From Tenebrio molitor (lineage: Eukaryota > Arthropoda > Insecta > Coleoptera > Tenebrionidae), in contig NC_091049.1 in the NCBI RefSeq assembly GCF_963966145.1, positions 4,712,001 to 4,776,000 of the forward strand: 64,000 bases of DNA, given 5' to 3'. Each line of letters begins with the position of its first letter. Position 1 is the first letter of the stretch. Below, in pieces: positions 10,397-22,126 of this stretch. A program made the position numbers and the translations under genes. Under the pieces are notes generated by a model. It was not told where the DNA came from and ran no database searches. It saw nothing but the letters and a program-made list of their open reading frames with translations.

Positions 10397-11125
10397 AGGG
10401 TGTCTCAGCTAAGACTTTCGAGCCTAATAACTCGGTTATTTTCCAAAGGATTTTTGTGAAATTTAAAATGCAAATATTTTAGACGGTGAAGAATAAAATC
10501 CCTTTAATGCAATCACCCAAGTCTTAAAAACGTAATTTTTACATGCCTTTTTAAAATGTTGAATCACTTAAGATTTACATCAAAAAATTGATCGTCAATA
10601 AAAAATGCTGTAGGGAGAAACTCGTCTTCGAAAGACATCTGGTTTGCAAGAAAAAAGCAAAAAACTGTGTTAAACGTAGCTGCAAATGCAAAAACGTAGA
10701 CGCGTATGAAACAAACGCGTAATTTTGCAGAATTTTGGTCATCCCTTTTCGCACAAACGCAGGTGACATATTTGACGTTTATCTTGCTAACCTTGCAAAC
10801 ATTTACAAAGTTAAAGACAACATTTGGACGTAATTTATTATACTGGATGCTTTAATTCTTCCGTAAAGGACTAAAACACGATCGGGATATTTTAGCAAGG
10901 TAATTTAGTTCACGTACGCTTCCTGTGTCTTCAAATAAATTGACGACTCTCTTAACCTTACATTTTGTAAAGCCCACATTTGGATAGTGTTCTACGAGAA
11001 AACGAACTGTGTCATTGAAGTTCTTAGGTACGACACTCTCCATAAGCATGTATTTTCAATACATTTTCACAATTTGACGTTTCTAATAAAGCGTGCCCAA
11101 TTTTGACAGATTTTAAAGGGTGTGC
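10397..11125. mobile_element. Tc1/mariner-type element, copy 1 (one end lost)
   Basis: It starts TA-CAGGGTGTCTCAGCTAAGAC and matches the element at 18030-19135 over about 720 bp, then loses similarity before the far end. The minus-strand frame at 10852-11049 reads FLVEHYPNVGFTKCKVKRVV followed by NLFEDTGSV, resembling the helix-turn-helix part of a mariner-like transposase. Non-transposon sequence just beyond it (11130-11190) matches that beyond copy 2, so the insertion predates the GT92 duplication. Confidence 0.6.
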
Positions 11126-11378
11126 AAAAATAACAACATTAAATTAAAGAGAACATCCTCTAATATATTAATTAACAATTTTAATATCTGTACAAAATAT
11201 TAACAAAAACCCTTTTTTTGTGGGAAAAATGTTGCATTTTTTGTTCCAAAGTAGACAAAAAAAAAAACAACAATAAAGATCACAGGTCAGTCTAAGACGA
11301 TAATCAGAACGATTCGTTCTAAGGTAGATAGTAGTTGATAGTTCATCAACGAACAACGTTTGACATTGTCGTCACTTA

Positions 11379-12918
11379 TCACATTGAATCTTCAGCGAAT
11401 CCCAAATCATCAAGCGCCCTCTCCACCCTCTTTATCAACTCGTCCTTGAAATTCCACACTCTCGTGTCCATTATACTATTTTCCCTCATCGCGTCACATT
11501 TTATTTCCCTGACGCAATCCGCGCGGTAGTGCTGGAGATGGGCCAGCTCCAAGTCGATCGACGTGTGTTTACAGCCCCCTAGACAAGAGAAAGGGAAGTG
11601 GTTGTGCAAAGCCGTGACCAAATCCGTGTCGTGGAAACCTTTGACGAAGTACCCCGGCTTGGTATAGTTCTCTGCTCTGTACACGTGCTGCAACATGTGC
11701 ATGTACTTGGGGATTCCCTCGAACCACGAGTGCTCGTGGAGGTGACTGTCCAAGAAGTAGATGTTGCGGGCAATGTACGACGACCTCTTGCCCAAAGTGT
11801 TGTTGAGGGTGGCGATCAACTCCACCCAGGTATCTTCAGCGGGAACTATGACCTCGTCGGTGTCGAGCAGCACGACGTACTTGAACTCTTGGAGGTGCTT
11901 GTAGAGGCAGTCGTTGTACGGGATGATTTCTTGGAGGCGCCTCTGGATGACTTTCTTGTGCAGGAACTGGTCCTGGAGGTAGGGGTGGTTGGAGTAGTCG
12001 CCCACGAGGGTCAACGGAGTTACTTCGATTTGTCCTTTCTCTTCGTAATACTCCAACAACTTCTTGGTGTTGGGGTGGACCTTGAACTCGTAGAAGTTGA
12101 TCTTTTCGGCACCTGAAACTCGACATGTACAAAGAGTACCACCAGTACTGACACCCACCTAGAATGTTGAGGTACTCGATCCACTCCGCCAGACGTGTGG
12201 TTTTGTCTTCGAATGGGAATGACAACCCCTTCACGCACACCACGAAGTTTTTATTCTTCTCCCCTTGAGACCTAAAGACCTTGAGATTATTGGTAGCGTT
12301 GTCGCACTCTTTCCCCACCAGCGAGACCGAAGTAGGGATTTGACCGTTGATCATCTCAGCCTTGCACGAAATCAAGTAGGGGTGGATCAAGTAACCCTTG
12401 TCGGCACCCCATCCAGGGTAGAACATCCAGAACGGAGGCTCACTTTGCACGAACACAGGTTTGTCACTATTGGGGTACCAGAACTGACAATAGAGTGCAT
12501 CGGTGGGATGCACATCGTACATCCCCACTATCCTGATTTTAGTCCCGTTGCGTTCGTCCCAGTAAGCGTTGAACAGCATCAACGTCCCGTTGGACGTCTT
12601 CTGGACCTGCCAGAGGTCATTCTTGAACTGGAGGTCGAACAAATCTGGAAATCTGGCACAAGTATTGTTGAATTTCGGCATCTTCTTGTTCCTGTTCTTC
12701 TCCGAGAAGTAATAGTCAGGGATGTTGCCATTACTCTCTTTGTCCAAGGATACAGCGAGAGAGTTTTGTTTCGCCTCTGTTGGGTCCACCTTCATTTGGA
12801 GGATCTGCCTGAAGGTGTCGTGACGGTTGTACGAGTTTGTGATCGCCATTTTTTGGAAGGCCAAATTGAGAATGACGATCACAATGATCACCACCAACAA
12901 AATAAATCTTCTCGACAT
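11379..12918 (-). CDS. GT92 (DUF23) glycosyltransferase, gene A
   Basis: Two coding exons (12918-12159 and 12112-11379) joined across a 46-nt intron with GTGGGT donor and TTTCAG acceptor give 497 aa. The intron call is supported by gene C, which reads straight through the same point (NLLGADK versus NILG|AEK). Residues 6-20 form a hydrophobic signal anchor after MSRR, predicting a type II Golgi protein. The C-terminal half is the GT92 catalytic domain: a DTD metal-binding motif at 337-339 in VVLLDTDEVIVP, HNHF at 424-427 and HYRADC from 449. Family members transfer sugars such as galactose onto N-glycan core residues (C. elegans GALT-1); the exact acceptor here is unknown. A non-coding 5' exon is likely: acceptor at 12950, donor GTAAGT at 13485 (intron 536 bp). 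Confidence 0.92.
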
Positions 12919-12949
12919 GGCGAGAACAATACAGTCAATGACGTTTGTT

Positions 12950-13485
12950 CTGTAAATGTGAAAAAAGATTGATCATTCATCAAAGCAGTGGGGCTTATCA
13001 TAAATTGTTAAGCTTATCAAAAAAAAAGTTATGTGAAAATCAATTCAAGACACATGTAAAACAAGCACAAGATTAGATTATTCTTCTAGGGATTCGTGAA
13101 CAACCAAAGCGTAGCAAATTAGCAGATACCAAAAAATGTGTCTCAAATGTCAGGTGAGAAATGAAACAGCGAGAGTCAGAGATAAGGAAGTAAATTGGTT
13201 CCCGATGGGATCTATTTACAAAATCTTGAGTCAAGAGAAAAGAATGTGCAGGTGGCGATTTCAGGTCTGCAACTTTTTGAATTGATCACATCGTAACAGG
13301 ATGCAAGCGAACTCTACAAAATTACCACCACGGTGACCAGACTTTTTCCCAATTGAAATCGTTTAGGACGAGGATTAAAAGAATGTGATGGAAAAACAGA
13401 ATGAATGAGGAGTGGATAATGCCGAATACCTACATAATTTCCATAAATGGACGTAAATTTAGCAAAACAAATTTTTGGTACTTAC
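12950..13485 (-). promoter_or_regulatory. 5' UTR intron of gene A with paired TGATAAGC (GATA-type) sites
   Basis: On the minus strand the intron runs from GTAAGT at 13485 to a TTTACAG acceptor at 12950. It contains TGATAAGC twice (plus-strand GCTTATCA at 12993-13000 and 13012-13019). The related truncated copy at 16.9-17.7 kb keeps the same splice sites and a similar pair at 17325 and 17352. Paired GATA sites fit gut or fat-body expression, which is inference. Confidence 0.45.
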
Positions 13486-13486
13486 T

Positions 13487-14160
13487 TGTCAATGTTATAG
13501 ATGGTTTTCTTCGCTGAAAATTCTCGACTATTTTCCAAACATGTTAGTGAGCCTGTCGCGAATTCTTGTCGCAAGATATCTACTGGTCCAATTACAGTAT
13601 CAGTAACAGAGTCATGTTCTTTTTATCTAACATGTTCTTTTTATCTCCATATCTGAAAGAGTGAGTAATTTAATTTAATTTGAAGAGTTGAGCCGGTAGC
13701 ATTAACATTATATCACATCGAACTTCTTTTATTTACTTAATTTGTGCAACATGTGCAAGTCTGTTGACAAATTCCTCTTTGTTGGTTGAAACGGACCCTT
13801 GAGGAACCCCACATCGAGAGCTTCATAATGTAACGAATAAGAGCACTAAATCAATCATTGTGTTCTTTTCGCTGATTGAGATATCGATAATACATACATT
13901 AAAGGAAAAAATATTTTAAATCAATTTAAGTAAATTGTGAAGTGAACCAAAAAAATATTACAACATTTGACAGGCGTCATTAAATCTTAAAGGCGTGCAC
14001 GAAAAAATGATTGATCTTGGAACAAATCTTTCTACAAACGCAACTGTTATCAAATACCAAAGATAAGAGTCAAGACGAAAATAGAATTAAAAATGTATAT
14101 CTATGTATATAAGAAGTAGAAGGTTCGCTGTTAACCTTGATTGTACGTCCGCCTGGCGAC
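13487..14160 (-). other. 5' exon and upstream region of gene A
   Basis: Bases about 13486-13560 probably hold the non-coding first exon. Further upstream, 13799-14070 (GAGGAACCCCACATCGAGAG onward) is similar to 23821-24160, the region upstream of gene B, so part of the promoter region was duplicated with the gene. No ORF with support. Confidence 0.45.
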
Positions 14161-14218
14161 CACTGGAGTGCCCCAAGGAACGATTCTGGGACCGGTGCTA
14201 TTTTCAATCTCCCCGTTT
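14156..14218 (+). pseudogene. Fragment of LINE reverse transcriptase
   Basis: The plus strand encodes TTGVPQGTILGPVLFSI, the GVPQGSxLGPxLF block of R1/Jockey-type reverse transcriptases. Only about 20 codons are recognisable. It differs from the GVRQGCPLSPLLF of the 1.5-7.6 kb LINE, so it comes from another family. Confidence 0.65.
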
Positions 14219-14260
14219 GATATGTTTGATGATTTGAAGTATGGTCAGTTTGCTCTTCCT

Positions 14261-14286
14261 CTGACCTGACCTGACCTGACCTAACC
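14261..14286 (+). repeat. Short (CTGAC)n run, telomere-like
   Basis: Four CTGAC units followed by CTAACC. The other strand reads (TCAGG)n, the telomeric repeat of Tribolium and many other beetles. Four units could be chance. Confidence 0.5.
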
Positions 14287-14289
14287 TTA

Positions 14290-15284
14290 TGACCCAACAA
14301 CGAATAGTCAGCCCTTCAAAATCACTCTCGACCGCCGTCCAAAATGTCTAAAGGAGACTCGTGCATTAGAAAGGTAACGCTGTCGGTGCATTTCTTTGCT
14401 TCCTTTTTAACCGAACATTTTTGGAAAATCATTGCTATAAGTTTGGATTCGCCAAAAGAATCTACTGGCAAGCTCTACTTTCTTTTATCTAAGCAAAGAT
14501 TTTTATTGTGTCTTCTCCGACAGATCTAACCTTGTTTTAAGAGAACAAAGTAAGTGTTTTCATATCCTTCGGAGTGATTTCGAGTAGTCATTCTTGAAGA
14601 TACAACCTTATATAAAAGGTTATTAATAAAGCAGTGATATTTTTATATGAGTATATATTGAAGTATGCAATGCGATCACAGAGAAAACAAATCAGAGCAG
14701 GAATTCTATGTAAATAAGCGCTCAATGCATGGTCTCAAACGCACTTTATAATAAATCATACCTCAAGAATTTTAGACGTTGAAATTATTATAATTGTGCA
14801 GTATTTTACATTCCCAAGAATTGGGTACTTTATCAGCTTTATTGCCAAGCGCGACGCCACTGGTAAGCAGATTTTTCGCGAAAATGTCAAAGAAACGTCA
14901 ACGGTGTGCTGTGTTAACCTAGAAAACAACTTTTCGACTTCGACAAAATTTACAGACGTTTACTCAACAATCTCAGAATAAGTAGTAAAATGGGTTTTAT
15001 CATTGAAAACAAAGCATTGATTATTAATTATTTTTTTATTATACCAGAGTCATAATCGTTGTTTTTGACACTAAAATGCGTGCAAAATCGCCCCTTTAAA
15101 CTAGTAAAGTTTTAAAGTTGCTGCATTTTGCACAATGATAAATACACATTTATACACAATTTATAACAAATATTGACCATTTCTATATCAACGATTAATG
15201 ACACACATTACTTCGAAAAAGGTATTTCAGTTTACTATTTTTGTTATCATTTTCAGATTATAGTGCAGGTATAATAAAAAATAG
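14290..15284. other. Intergenic, no gene seen
   Basis: AT-rich, short ORFs only. Contains the second copy (15178-15234) of the dispersed repeat also found at 1204-1262. Confidence 0.45.
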
Positions 15285-15394
15285 CGTATGATACACGTGT
15301 ATAACGGCCTTTAACGCACTTGCGACGTTAAAAGCACTCCGCCAAATTCCTCGCGCGTGCTTTAAAGGCTTCCTTATAAACTTGTATCATAATA
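15285..15394. repeat. Small hairpin MITE
   Basis: TATGATACACGTGTATAACG at the left is answered by an inverted TTATAAACTTGTATCATA at the right, with internal CTTTAACGCAC / GTGCTTTAAAG also inverted. About 110 bp, imperfect. Confidence 0.5.
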
Positions 15395-15402
15395 TACAGC
15401 TC

Positions 15403-16148
15403 GGGCATCGTATACGCGCACGCGAGAAATCGCGACTTCTAATTAAATAAAATTATGGAAATTTTATGTACCTAACTAATTATGCATTGTTAAGGTATAT
15501 TTGAGAATTTTAAAAAAATTTGTTTTGGAAATAAATAAAGCTGTAACAGTTTTGTTAGTTTTCCGGTATTAACTGTTAATTTACCTATAAAGTTTTTGCA
15601 CTAAATGAATCTGTACCTGCTAGCGCATCAAACCCTGGTCGCACAATTACAAATTTTGACTTCGTTAGCTAAACAATTCGCTTTTTTACTTAAACGCAAA
15701 CCAGACGCGTGATTTATGGCAAAATGGTATAATTTGCCAACAAAAGGATCTTTCACCAGTAGCCGACCGTTCTGAAGCCTCTTATTTACAACTTTGCCAT
15801 AAAATTGACAGTTTCCATTGTCACCTAAACTTACGACAGCACAAGTAGCAGGTCATAAATAAAAATAATTTTGAAAGTTAAAATGTAAAACTTCGTTTAA
15901 TTCAAAATCTAATTGGTGTTTTTTTTCCGCTGATTTCGTAAATAATTATAGGAAGTGAATCTGAGTAGGTTAGTATAAAAATCAAAATTTGACTTCTTGG
16001 TCAAATTTACCTTTTATTTTTTTTTTTGGCTTTGTTTGTAACTGAAAAATTAACAAATTATGAAATATACCTAACCAATATCCAGGTAAGTGTGAAATTT
16101 TTTTATTTAATTAGAAGTCGCGATTTCTCACGTACGCGCCCGATGCCC
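15403..16148. mobile_element. 746-bp MITE with about 45-bp inverted ends
   Basis: The left end (GGGCATCG, then GAGAAATCGCGACTTCTAAT) and the inverse of the right end match over about 45 bases with a few differences and a small indel. The interior is AT-rich with no transposase. A target duplication is not clear. Confidence 0.65.
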
Positions 16149-16935
16149 AATCCTGTACTATTTAATAAATTTTTTGAGAGATAGGCAACCAATGAAACGA
16201 CTGTGCATATCAAGAATACATATCCGTATGACTCAAGCTCTGACAAACTTTTCGATAAAGCAAAAGACGAAGTAGCACTCTTGATTTGTTTTCTTGTCGA
16301 TCACTCTGTACAGTTCATCTTGTTTTTTTAAATATTTTTGAATGTCATGAATCATTATCCTTCAATCTCTTTTTTTAATTATAATTTATCAATATATCAA
16401 TTACTTAATCAATCAATCAATTTGTCACTACCAACTGACACCCCAAGCTTTCCTTTTATACATCTCTCGTCACAATCTTTTACTTGTTTTTTTGTCCTTT
16501 GTACAGATTGTAATCCTTTTTTCAAGTATTTCACCAAAATAATGCACTTCAGGAATACCTAATTTAAATAATTCTACCACATTGCGTATTGCCAACTGTC
16601 AAAAATATTATCGTAACTTTTCTTTTCACACATCAAAGATCTACCAACACCGCAATTTACAGTTGGTAACGCTGCTGCACTTAAATCATTTTTTATTTCT
16701 TCGATACAGAGTGATACGGTAATGTTTTTGTTAAGCTAATTTCTTTTTTGTATTCAAATGTTTGTAACGCTCAAAGTGACAAATGTCGTTTCAGTCGCGC
16801 CAACTTGTCTCATCTTTAGTTACTATTTTGGATGAATGAGATATTAATTAATTGCTTGACCAAAATAACAACAGGTGATTTATCTTTGATATGTGACCAG
16901 TGTTTACCACCTTCTAATTCATTCCTGATCATCTC
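16149..16935. other. Intergenic, no gene seen
   Basis: AT-rich sequence with short ORFs (74 aa or less) lacking motifs. Confidence 0.45.
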
Positions 16936-17250
16936 ATCTGTAATCTGCAAGAGAACTCTCTGTTGGGTCCAGCTTCTTTCGGAGAATCCGCCTGAAGGTG
17001 TCGAAACACGAGACGGTTGTTTTAAAATTTCACCTCATAGCAGGCGTTGAAGAGTCGATTGTGAACGCACTATACAGGTTACACGAGTGGCGCGTTCACA
17101 AACGACCGACACTCTTCAACGCCTACTGCGACGTGAAATTAAAAAAAAACACCCGATATGAGTTTGTCAACGTCATTTTTGAAAGATCACGTTGAGAATG
17201 ACGATCACAACGATGACTAACAGTAAAGTGAATCTTTTCGACACGGCGAT
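16936..17250 (-). pseudogene. GT92 glycosyltransferase pseudogene, 5' part only
   Basis: On the minus strand 17250-17165 parallels the first codons of gene A: SKRFTLLLV then IVVIVILN, then an FQK-stop. The initiator is GTG instead of ATG, and TGA follows at once. Bases 17010-16940 parallel codons about 34-50 of genes A/B (DTFRQIL region). Between the two lies an inserted inverted-repeat MITE (about 17030-17150). The catalytic half is gone. Upstream, splice acceptor, donor (17713) and paired GCTTATCA motifs resemble gene A, so this is a duplicated gene that lost its 3' part. Confidence 0.75.
17030..17150. mobile_element. Small inverted-repeat MITE inside the GT92 pseudogene
   Basis: Ends AATTTCACCTCATAGCAGGC and, inverted, AATTTCACGTCGCAGTAGGC, each continuing GTTGAAGAGT. 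A longer relative lies at 41573-41743 with the shared core GGCGTTGAAGAGTCGATTGT. Confidence 0.65.
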
Positions 17251-18027
17251 ACCGATGTAATCAGTGACGAGTGTTCTGTAAATATGAAGAAAAAAAAAGT
17301 TGGTTGTTGATCAAATCGATAGGGGCTTATCAATATCATATATGTCATTATGCTTATCAAAACATGTATTTTAGTTTCATGGCCATCAAAAATAGAAATG
17401 CAAAAATGAAATCGGGATGGTGCGAAAAGTATCAGAGATAAGCATGAAAATCGGTACTTCAATGAGATTTAGCCGTTTACGAAATCTTGGAAAGTAAATT
17501 CTAGAGAAGTGTAGATGCAGGTGATGACTTCAGGAGTGTAATTGCTGTAACTGACCGCCGCGGTGACCGGACTCACCTCCAATTGAAATCGTTGAGAAGG
17601 GGGATTAAAAGCATGTGATGCAAAAAAAAACTGAAGAAGTAAGGATTTAACATGATTATGTGATGACAAACGTCTCATTTCACAATATGGACGGCGGAAA
17701 AAATCTTTAGAACTTACTTGTCAGTGTGATAAACGAATTTATGCGCGAACAGGTGACAATTTTTTTTCGGGCATCTTGTTCGTGAGTCTGATGCGAATAC
17801 CTGGCACGATAGTGGACGAATTTTTATCGTATAACTAAAACAAAACAATTTGCTTATCGCTTGATACCTGTCTAAAAGAATTACGATGTGTTAAATAACC
17901 TTAACACTAAAAGCCTTCACAAAGAGCATTTTGGAGGTTTGCACATCTTGGACACTTGAATAAATTCTGAATAAACGTTCGAAGTGCGTCACTTTTAATT
18001 TTTTTAAATTTTTCCCTTTCCAAAATA
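17251..18027 (-). other. Upstream remnant of the GT92 pseudogene
   Basis: Bases 17251-17830 align with the 5' intron and first-exon region of gene A (12919-13640), including acceptor TTTACAG-like at 17275, donor GTAAGT near 17713 and two GCTTATCA sites. No ORF. Confidence 0.5.
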
Positions 18028-18029
18028 TA

Positions 18030-19135
18030 CAGGGTGTCTCAGCTAAGACTTTCGAGCCTAATAACTCAATAACTCAGCGGAATTTTGTGAAATTTAAAAT
18101 GCAGATATTTTAGACGGTGAAGAATAAAATCCTATTAATGCAATCACCCAAGTCTTAAAAACGTAATTTTTACGTGCCTTTTTAAAATGTTGAATCAATT
18201 AAGATTTACATAAAAAATTGATCGTCAATAAAAAATGCTGTAGGGAAAAACTCGTCCTTGAAAGACGTCTGGTTTGCAAGAAAAAAGCAAAAAACTGTGT
18301 TAAACGTGGCTGCAAATGCAAAAACGTAGACGCGTATGAAACAAACGCGTAATTTTGCAGAATTTTGGTCATCCCTTTTCTCAGAAGCGCAGGTGACATA
18401 TTTGACGTTTATCTTGCTAACCTTACAAACACTTACAAAGTTAAAGACAACATTTGGACGTAATTTATTATACTGGATGCTTTTAATTCTTCCATAAAGG
18501 ACTAAAACACGATCGGGATATTTTAGCAAGGTAATTTAGGTCACGTACTCTCTTAACCTTACATTTTGTAAAGCCTACATTTGAATAGTGTTCCACGTGA
18601 AAACGAACTGTGTCATTGACGTTCTTACGACACTTTCCATAGGCAATTTTTTTTCCTTTTTCAACAATATTGAAATTTCTGCCGTTGTAGTCTATTTTTA
18701 GAGTATTTTCAATAAATTTTCACAATTTGACGTTTCTAATAAAGCGCGCCCTATTTTGACAGACTTTAAAGGGTTTACAAAATGTTGCTTGGCAATTAAT
18801 CATCAATTGTTTCAAAAGGTAATTGCTGAAATACCTTCAAATTTTACATTAAATTTTTAACGACAAAATCTAATCTTTTCGTTGAATCAGACAAGTGATT
18901 TACTTAACTGTATGTGTAGACCCCTATTTTTTAATGTTTAACAATCTGATAATAATCGCGCATAATTTTCGATAAAGGAAACATGTGTTAAAATTACATT
19001 TTTTAACATAAGGAAATTTTATTATTACTAATTGAACCTTCACGGTCTAAAATATCTGCATTTTAAATTACATAAAAATCCGTTGGCAAATAACCGAGAT
19101 ATTAGGCTCGAAAGTCTTGGCTGAGACACCCTGTA
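18030..19135. mobile_element. Tc1/mariner-type element, copy 2 (both ends present)
   Basis: Ends read CAGGGTGTCTCAGCTAAGAC and, inverted, CAGGGTGTCTCAGCCAAGAC, both continuing TTTCGAGCCTAATA, and TA flanks each side. Length 1,106 bp. The interior matches copy 1 at 10397-11125 but lacks part of the helix-turn-helix coding stretch, so no transposase is encoded. Confidence 0.75.
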
Positions 19136-19248
19136 TAAGCACATGGAAAAAAAACAACATCAAATTAATAACGACATCCTCAAATTGATGAATTAACAAT
19201 CTCCTCATTTTTTTAATAAAAAAAAATAAGTAACACTGGCATCTTATA

Positions 19249-19894
19249 CAGGTCTCCCCAAAAAAGAAGACGAGTCTATAACTCCCTTATTTACATGAGG
19301 ATTTTAAATATTTTTTCAACAAATTAAATGGTTGTGAGTAGGCTACAAAAGGTCCTAATAAATTCATGTATAGCCCTAAGGGCTTCAATGGTAAACTGTC
19401 AAAAAAAATGTTTCCAAATGCGAACACAAATTTTTTTTTTAGTAATTCTGATAGAGATTTTTATTCTGAAAACAACAATGTATCACAAGTATACACTTAC
19501 ATTACAAAAATACAAAAAAAAAGTTAAAAAACGCTACTATCGTCTATCTTTGCGCAATCCGTCTGTTATTGTTTGTCATCTGTTTTTCCAGCTAACAATT
19601 TGGTTATGACACTGTAACGCAATGCATTGTGATAGCTTCTCACTTGGTGCTCGTCATTTGTTTCAAAAGTTAGTGTTATTTTTTTTATGCGAGGTTATAC
19701 TTGTGATACATTGTTGTTTTCAGATAAAAATTTCTATCAGAATTTCTAAAAACAGTATGTGTTCCCATTTGAAGAACATTTTTTTGACAGTTCAACCTTG
19801 AACCCCTTAGGGCTATACGTGAATTTAGTAGGCCATTTTGTAGCCTATTCACAACCATTTAATTTGGACTCGTGTTCTTTTTTAGGGACACCTG
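19249..19894. mobile_element. 646-bp foldback MITE with about 240-bp arms
   Basis: Left arm from CAGGTCTCCCC and right arm (inverted) from CAGGTGTCCC match for about 240 bases, including ATTAAATGGTTGTGA, GTATAGCCCTAAGGG and ACAACAATGTATCACAAGTA. TA flanks both ends. The loop is about 170 bases without coding potential. Confidence 0.8.
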
Positions 19895-19906
19895 TATATC
19901 TGTATA

Positions 19907-20382
19907 CAGGGTGCTTCAAAATTCGCGGAACAACTCAATGGGGCAATGCCAATTCATGTTAGAAAATAATGAGAAAATGAAGAAATGCAGCTCAAAAGGT
20001 GCAGCTTTGATCTCATTTATTTTAAGTACTAAAAAAGATTTGTTCTACCTTGGTATCATAAGTGAGTCTTTGTGAAACTAAAAATAGTGTCACAAAGGAA
20101 CTTTTTGTGAAACTGTTTTTGTTTTTTTTTTTATACGTATTACGTTGGTATTGCTGTAACAGCACGCTAGCCGGCGTCCGGCATTTCCAGCGAGCTCCTA
20201 TTAAAAATTAAAACATTTGACATTTAACATAAATTTCACAGAAATGCCACCATAACTCATGCCACACAAAGGTCCTTAGATTATTTCATAATTAGATTTT
20301 TGAATGTTTATTTTAATTGTAAAAATAGTATATTACACTCGTTTTATAAGACGCACTGTGACGTGAATTTTGGGGCACCCTG
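19907..20382. mobile_element. 476-bp MITE, CAGGGTGC ends
   Basis: Left CAGGGTGCTTCAAAATTCGC and inverted right CAGGGTGCCCCAAAATTCAC, flanked by TA. It is related to the 180-bp MITE at 38235-38414 (CAGGGTGACCCAAAATTCGT). Together with the previous element it separates gene B from its old 3' flank. Confidence 0.7.
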
Positions 20383-20437
20383 TATATTATTGTTTCAATT
20401 GTTACAATAATGAAACATTTGACATTGTCGTCAGTGA

Positions 20438-21989
20438 TCACAACGAATCTTCAACGAATCCCAAATCAGCAAGCGCCCTCTCCACCCTCTGTATCAGCTC
20501 GTCCTTGAAATTCCACACTCTCGTGTCCATAACACTGTTGACCTTCATGGCGTCGCACTTTACGCCCTTGACGCAATCCGCGCGGTAGTGCTGGAGGTGG
20601 GCCAGCTCCAAGTCGATCTCTTTGTGTTTACAGCCCCCTAGACATGAGTAAGGGAAGTGGTTGTGCAAAGCCGTGACCAAATCCGTGTCGTGGAAACCTT
20701 TGATGAAGTGCCCCGGTTTGGTGTAGTTCTCTGCTCTGTACACGTGCTGCAACATGTGCATGTACTTGGGGATTCCCTCGAACCAGGAGTGCTCGTGGAG
20801 ATGACTGTCCAAGAAGTAGATGTTGCGGGCAACGTACGACGACCTCTTGCCCAAAGTGTTGTTGAGGGTGGCGATCAACTCCACCCAGGTATCTTCAGCG
20901 GGAACTATGACCTCGTCGGTGTCGAGCAGCACGACGTACTTGAACTCTTGGAGGTGCTTGTAGAGGCAGTCGTTGTACGGGATCACCTCTTGGAGGCGCC
21001 TCTGGACGATTTTCTTGTGCAGAAACTGGTCCTGCAGGTAGGGGTGGTTGGAGTAGTCCCCCACGAGAGTCAACGGAGTCACTTCGATTTGTCCTTTCTT
21101 TTCGTAATACTCCAACAACTTCTTGGTGTTGGGGTGGACCTTGAACTCGTAGAAGTTGATCTTTTCGGCACCTGAAACTCGACATGTACAAAGAGTACCA
21201 TCGGTATTGACACCCACCAAGAATGTTGAGGTACTCGATCCACTCCGCCAGACGTGTGGTTTTGTCTTCGAATGGGAATGACAACCCCTTCACGCACACC
21301 ACGAAGTTTTTATTCTTCTCCCCTTGAGACCTAAAGACCTTGAGATTGTTGGTAGCGTTGTCGCACACTCTCTCCACCAATGAGACCGAAGTGGGGAGTT
21401 GACCGTCGATCATCTCAGCCTTGCACGAAATCAAGTAGGGGTGGATGAAGTAACCATTGTCGGCACCCCATTTCCGGGAGAACATCCAGAACGGAAGCTC
21501 ACTCTCCACGAACACAGGTTTGTCACTATTGGGGTACCAGAACTGACAATAGAACGCGTCGGTGGGATGCACGTCGTACATCCCCACTATCCTGATTTTA
21601 GTCCCGTTGCGTTCGTCCCAGTAAGCATTGAACAGTAGCAACGTCCCATTGGACGTCTTCTGGACCTGCCAGAGGTCATTCTTGAACTGGAGGTCGAACA
21701 GTTCTGGAAATTTGGCGCAAGTGTTGTTGTATCTCGGAGTCTTCTTGTTCTTGTTCTTTTCCGAAAAGTAATAGTCGGGGATGTTGCCATTATTCTCTTT
21801 GTCCAAGGATACTGTGAGAGAGCTTAGTCCCGATTCTGCAGGTGAACTCTCTGCTGGGTCAACTTTCGTTTCCAGGATCTGCCTGAAGGTGTCGAAACGG
21901 TTGGATAAGTAAATTTTTTGGAAACCAATTATGATTATAGTAACGATCACAATGAATGCCAAAAAAAGAAATTTCAATTTCCTCGACAT
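20438..21989 (-). CDS. GT92 (DUF23) glycosyltransferase, gene B
   Basis: Exons 21989-21218 and 21171-20438 around a 46-nt intron at the same place as in gene A give 501 aa, and the last 250 residues are nearly identical to gene A. A signal anchor lies at residues 7-22 (FLFLAFIVIVTIIII), then a variable stem that carries four extra residues relative to A. The DTD motif is at 341-343, HNHF at 428-431 and HYRADC follows. The role should be as in gene A: sugar transfer in the Golgi lumen, acceptor unknown. Upstream, an acceptor (CTTGCAG, 22021) and donor (GTAAGT, 22117) define a likely 97-bp 5' UTR intron. The first exon would start about 9 bases from an inserted 1.15-kb element, so its promoter may lie in that element. 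Confidence 0.92.
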
Positions 21990-22126
21990 ACTGAACTTTC
22001 AGCTAAGTTTCTTCTATAATCTGCAAGTATAGATCGACGCATAGAAAAAAACACTTCAAACTTAAAGTTGTAATAATTTTGAAAAATGTTGATTTATTGG
22101 AAAAAATTGGAACTTACGAATTGTAG

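Noticed and set aside
11598..12972. Plus-strand ORFs of 172 and 235 aa opposite GT92 gene A, with similar ones at 20657-21175 and 29703-31025
   Set aside because: Antisense of confirmed coding exons; the sense frames carry the GT92 motifs and splice sites.
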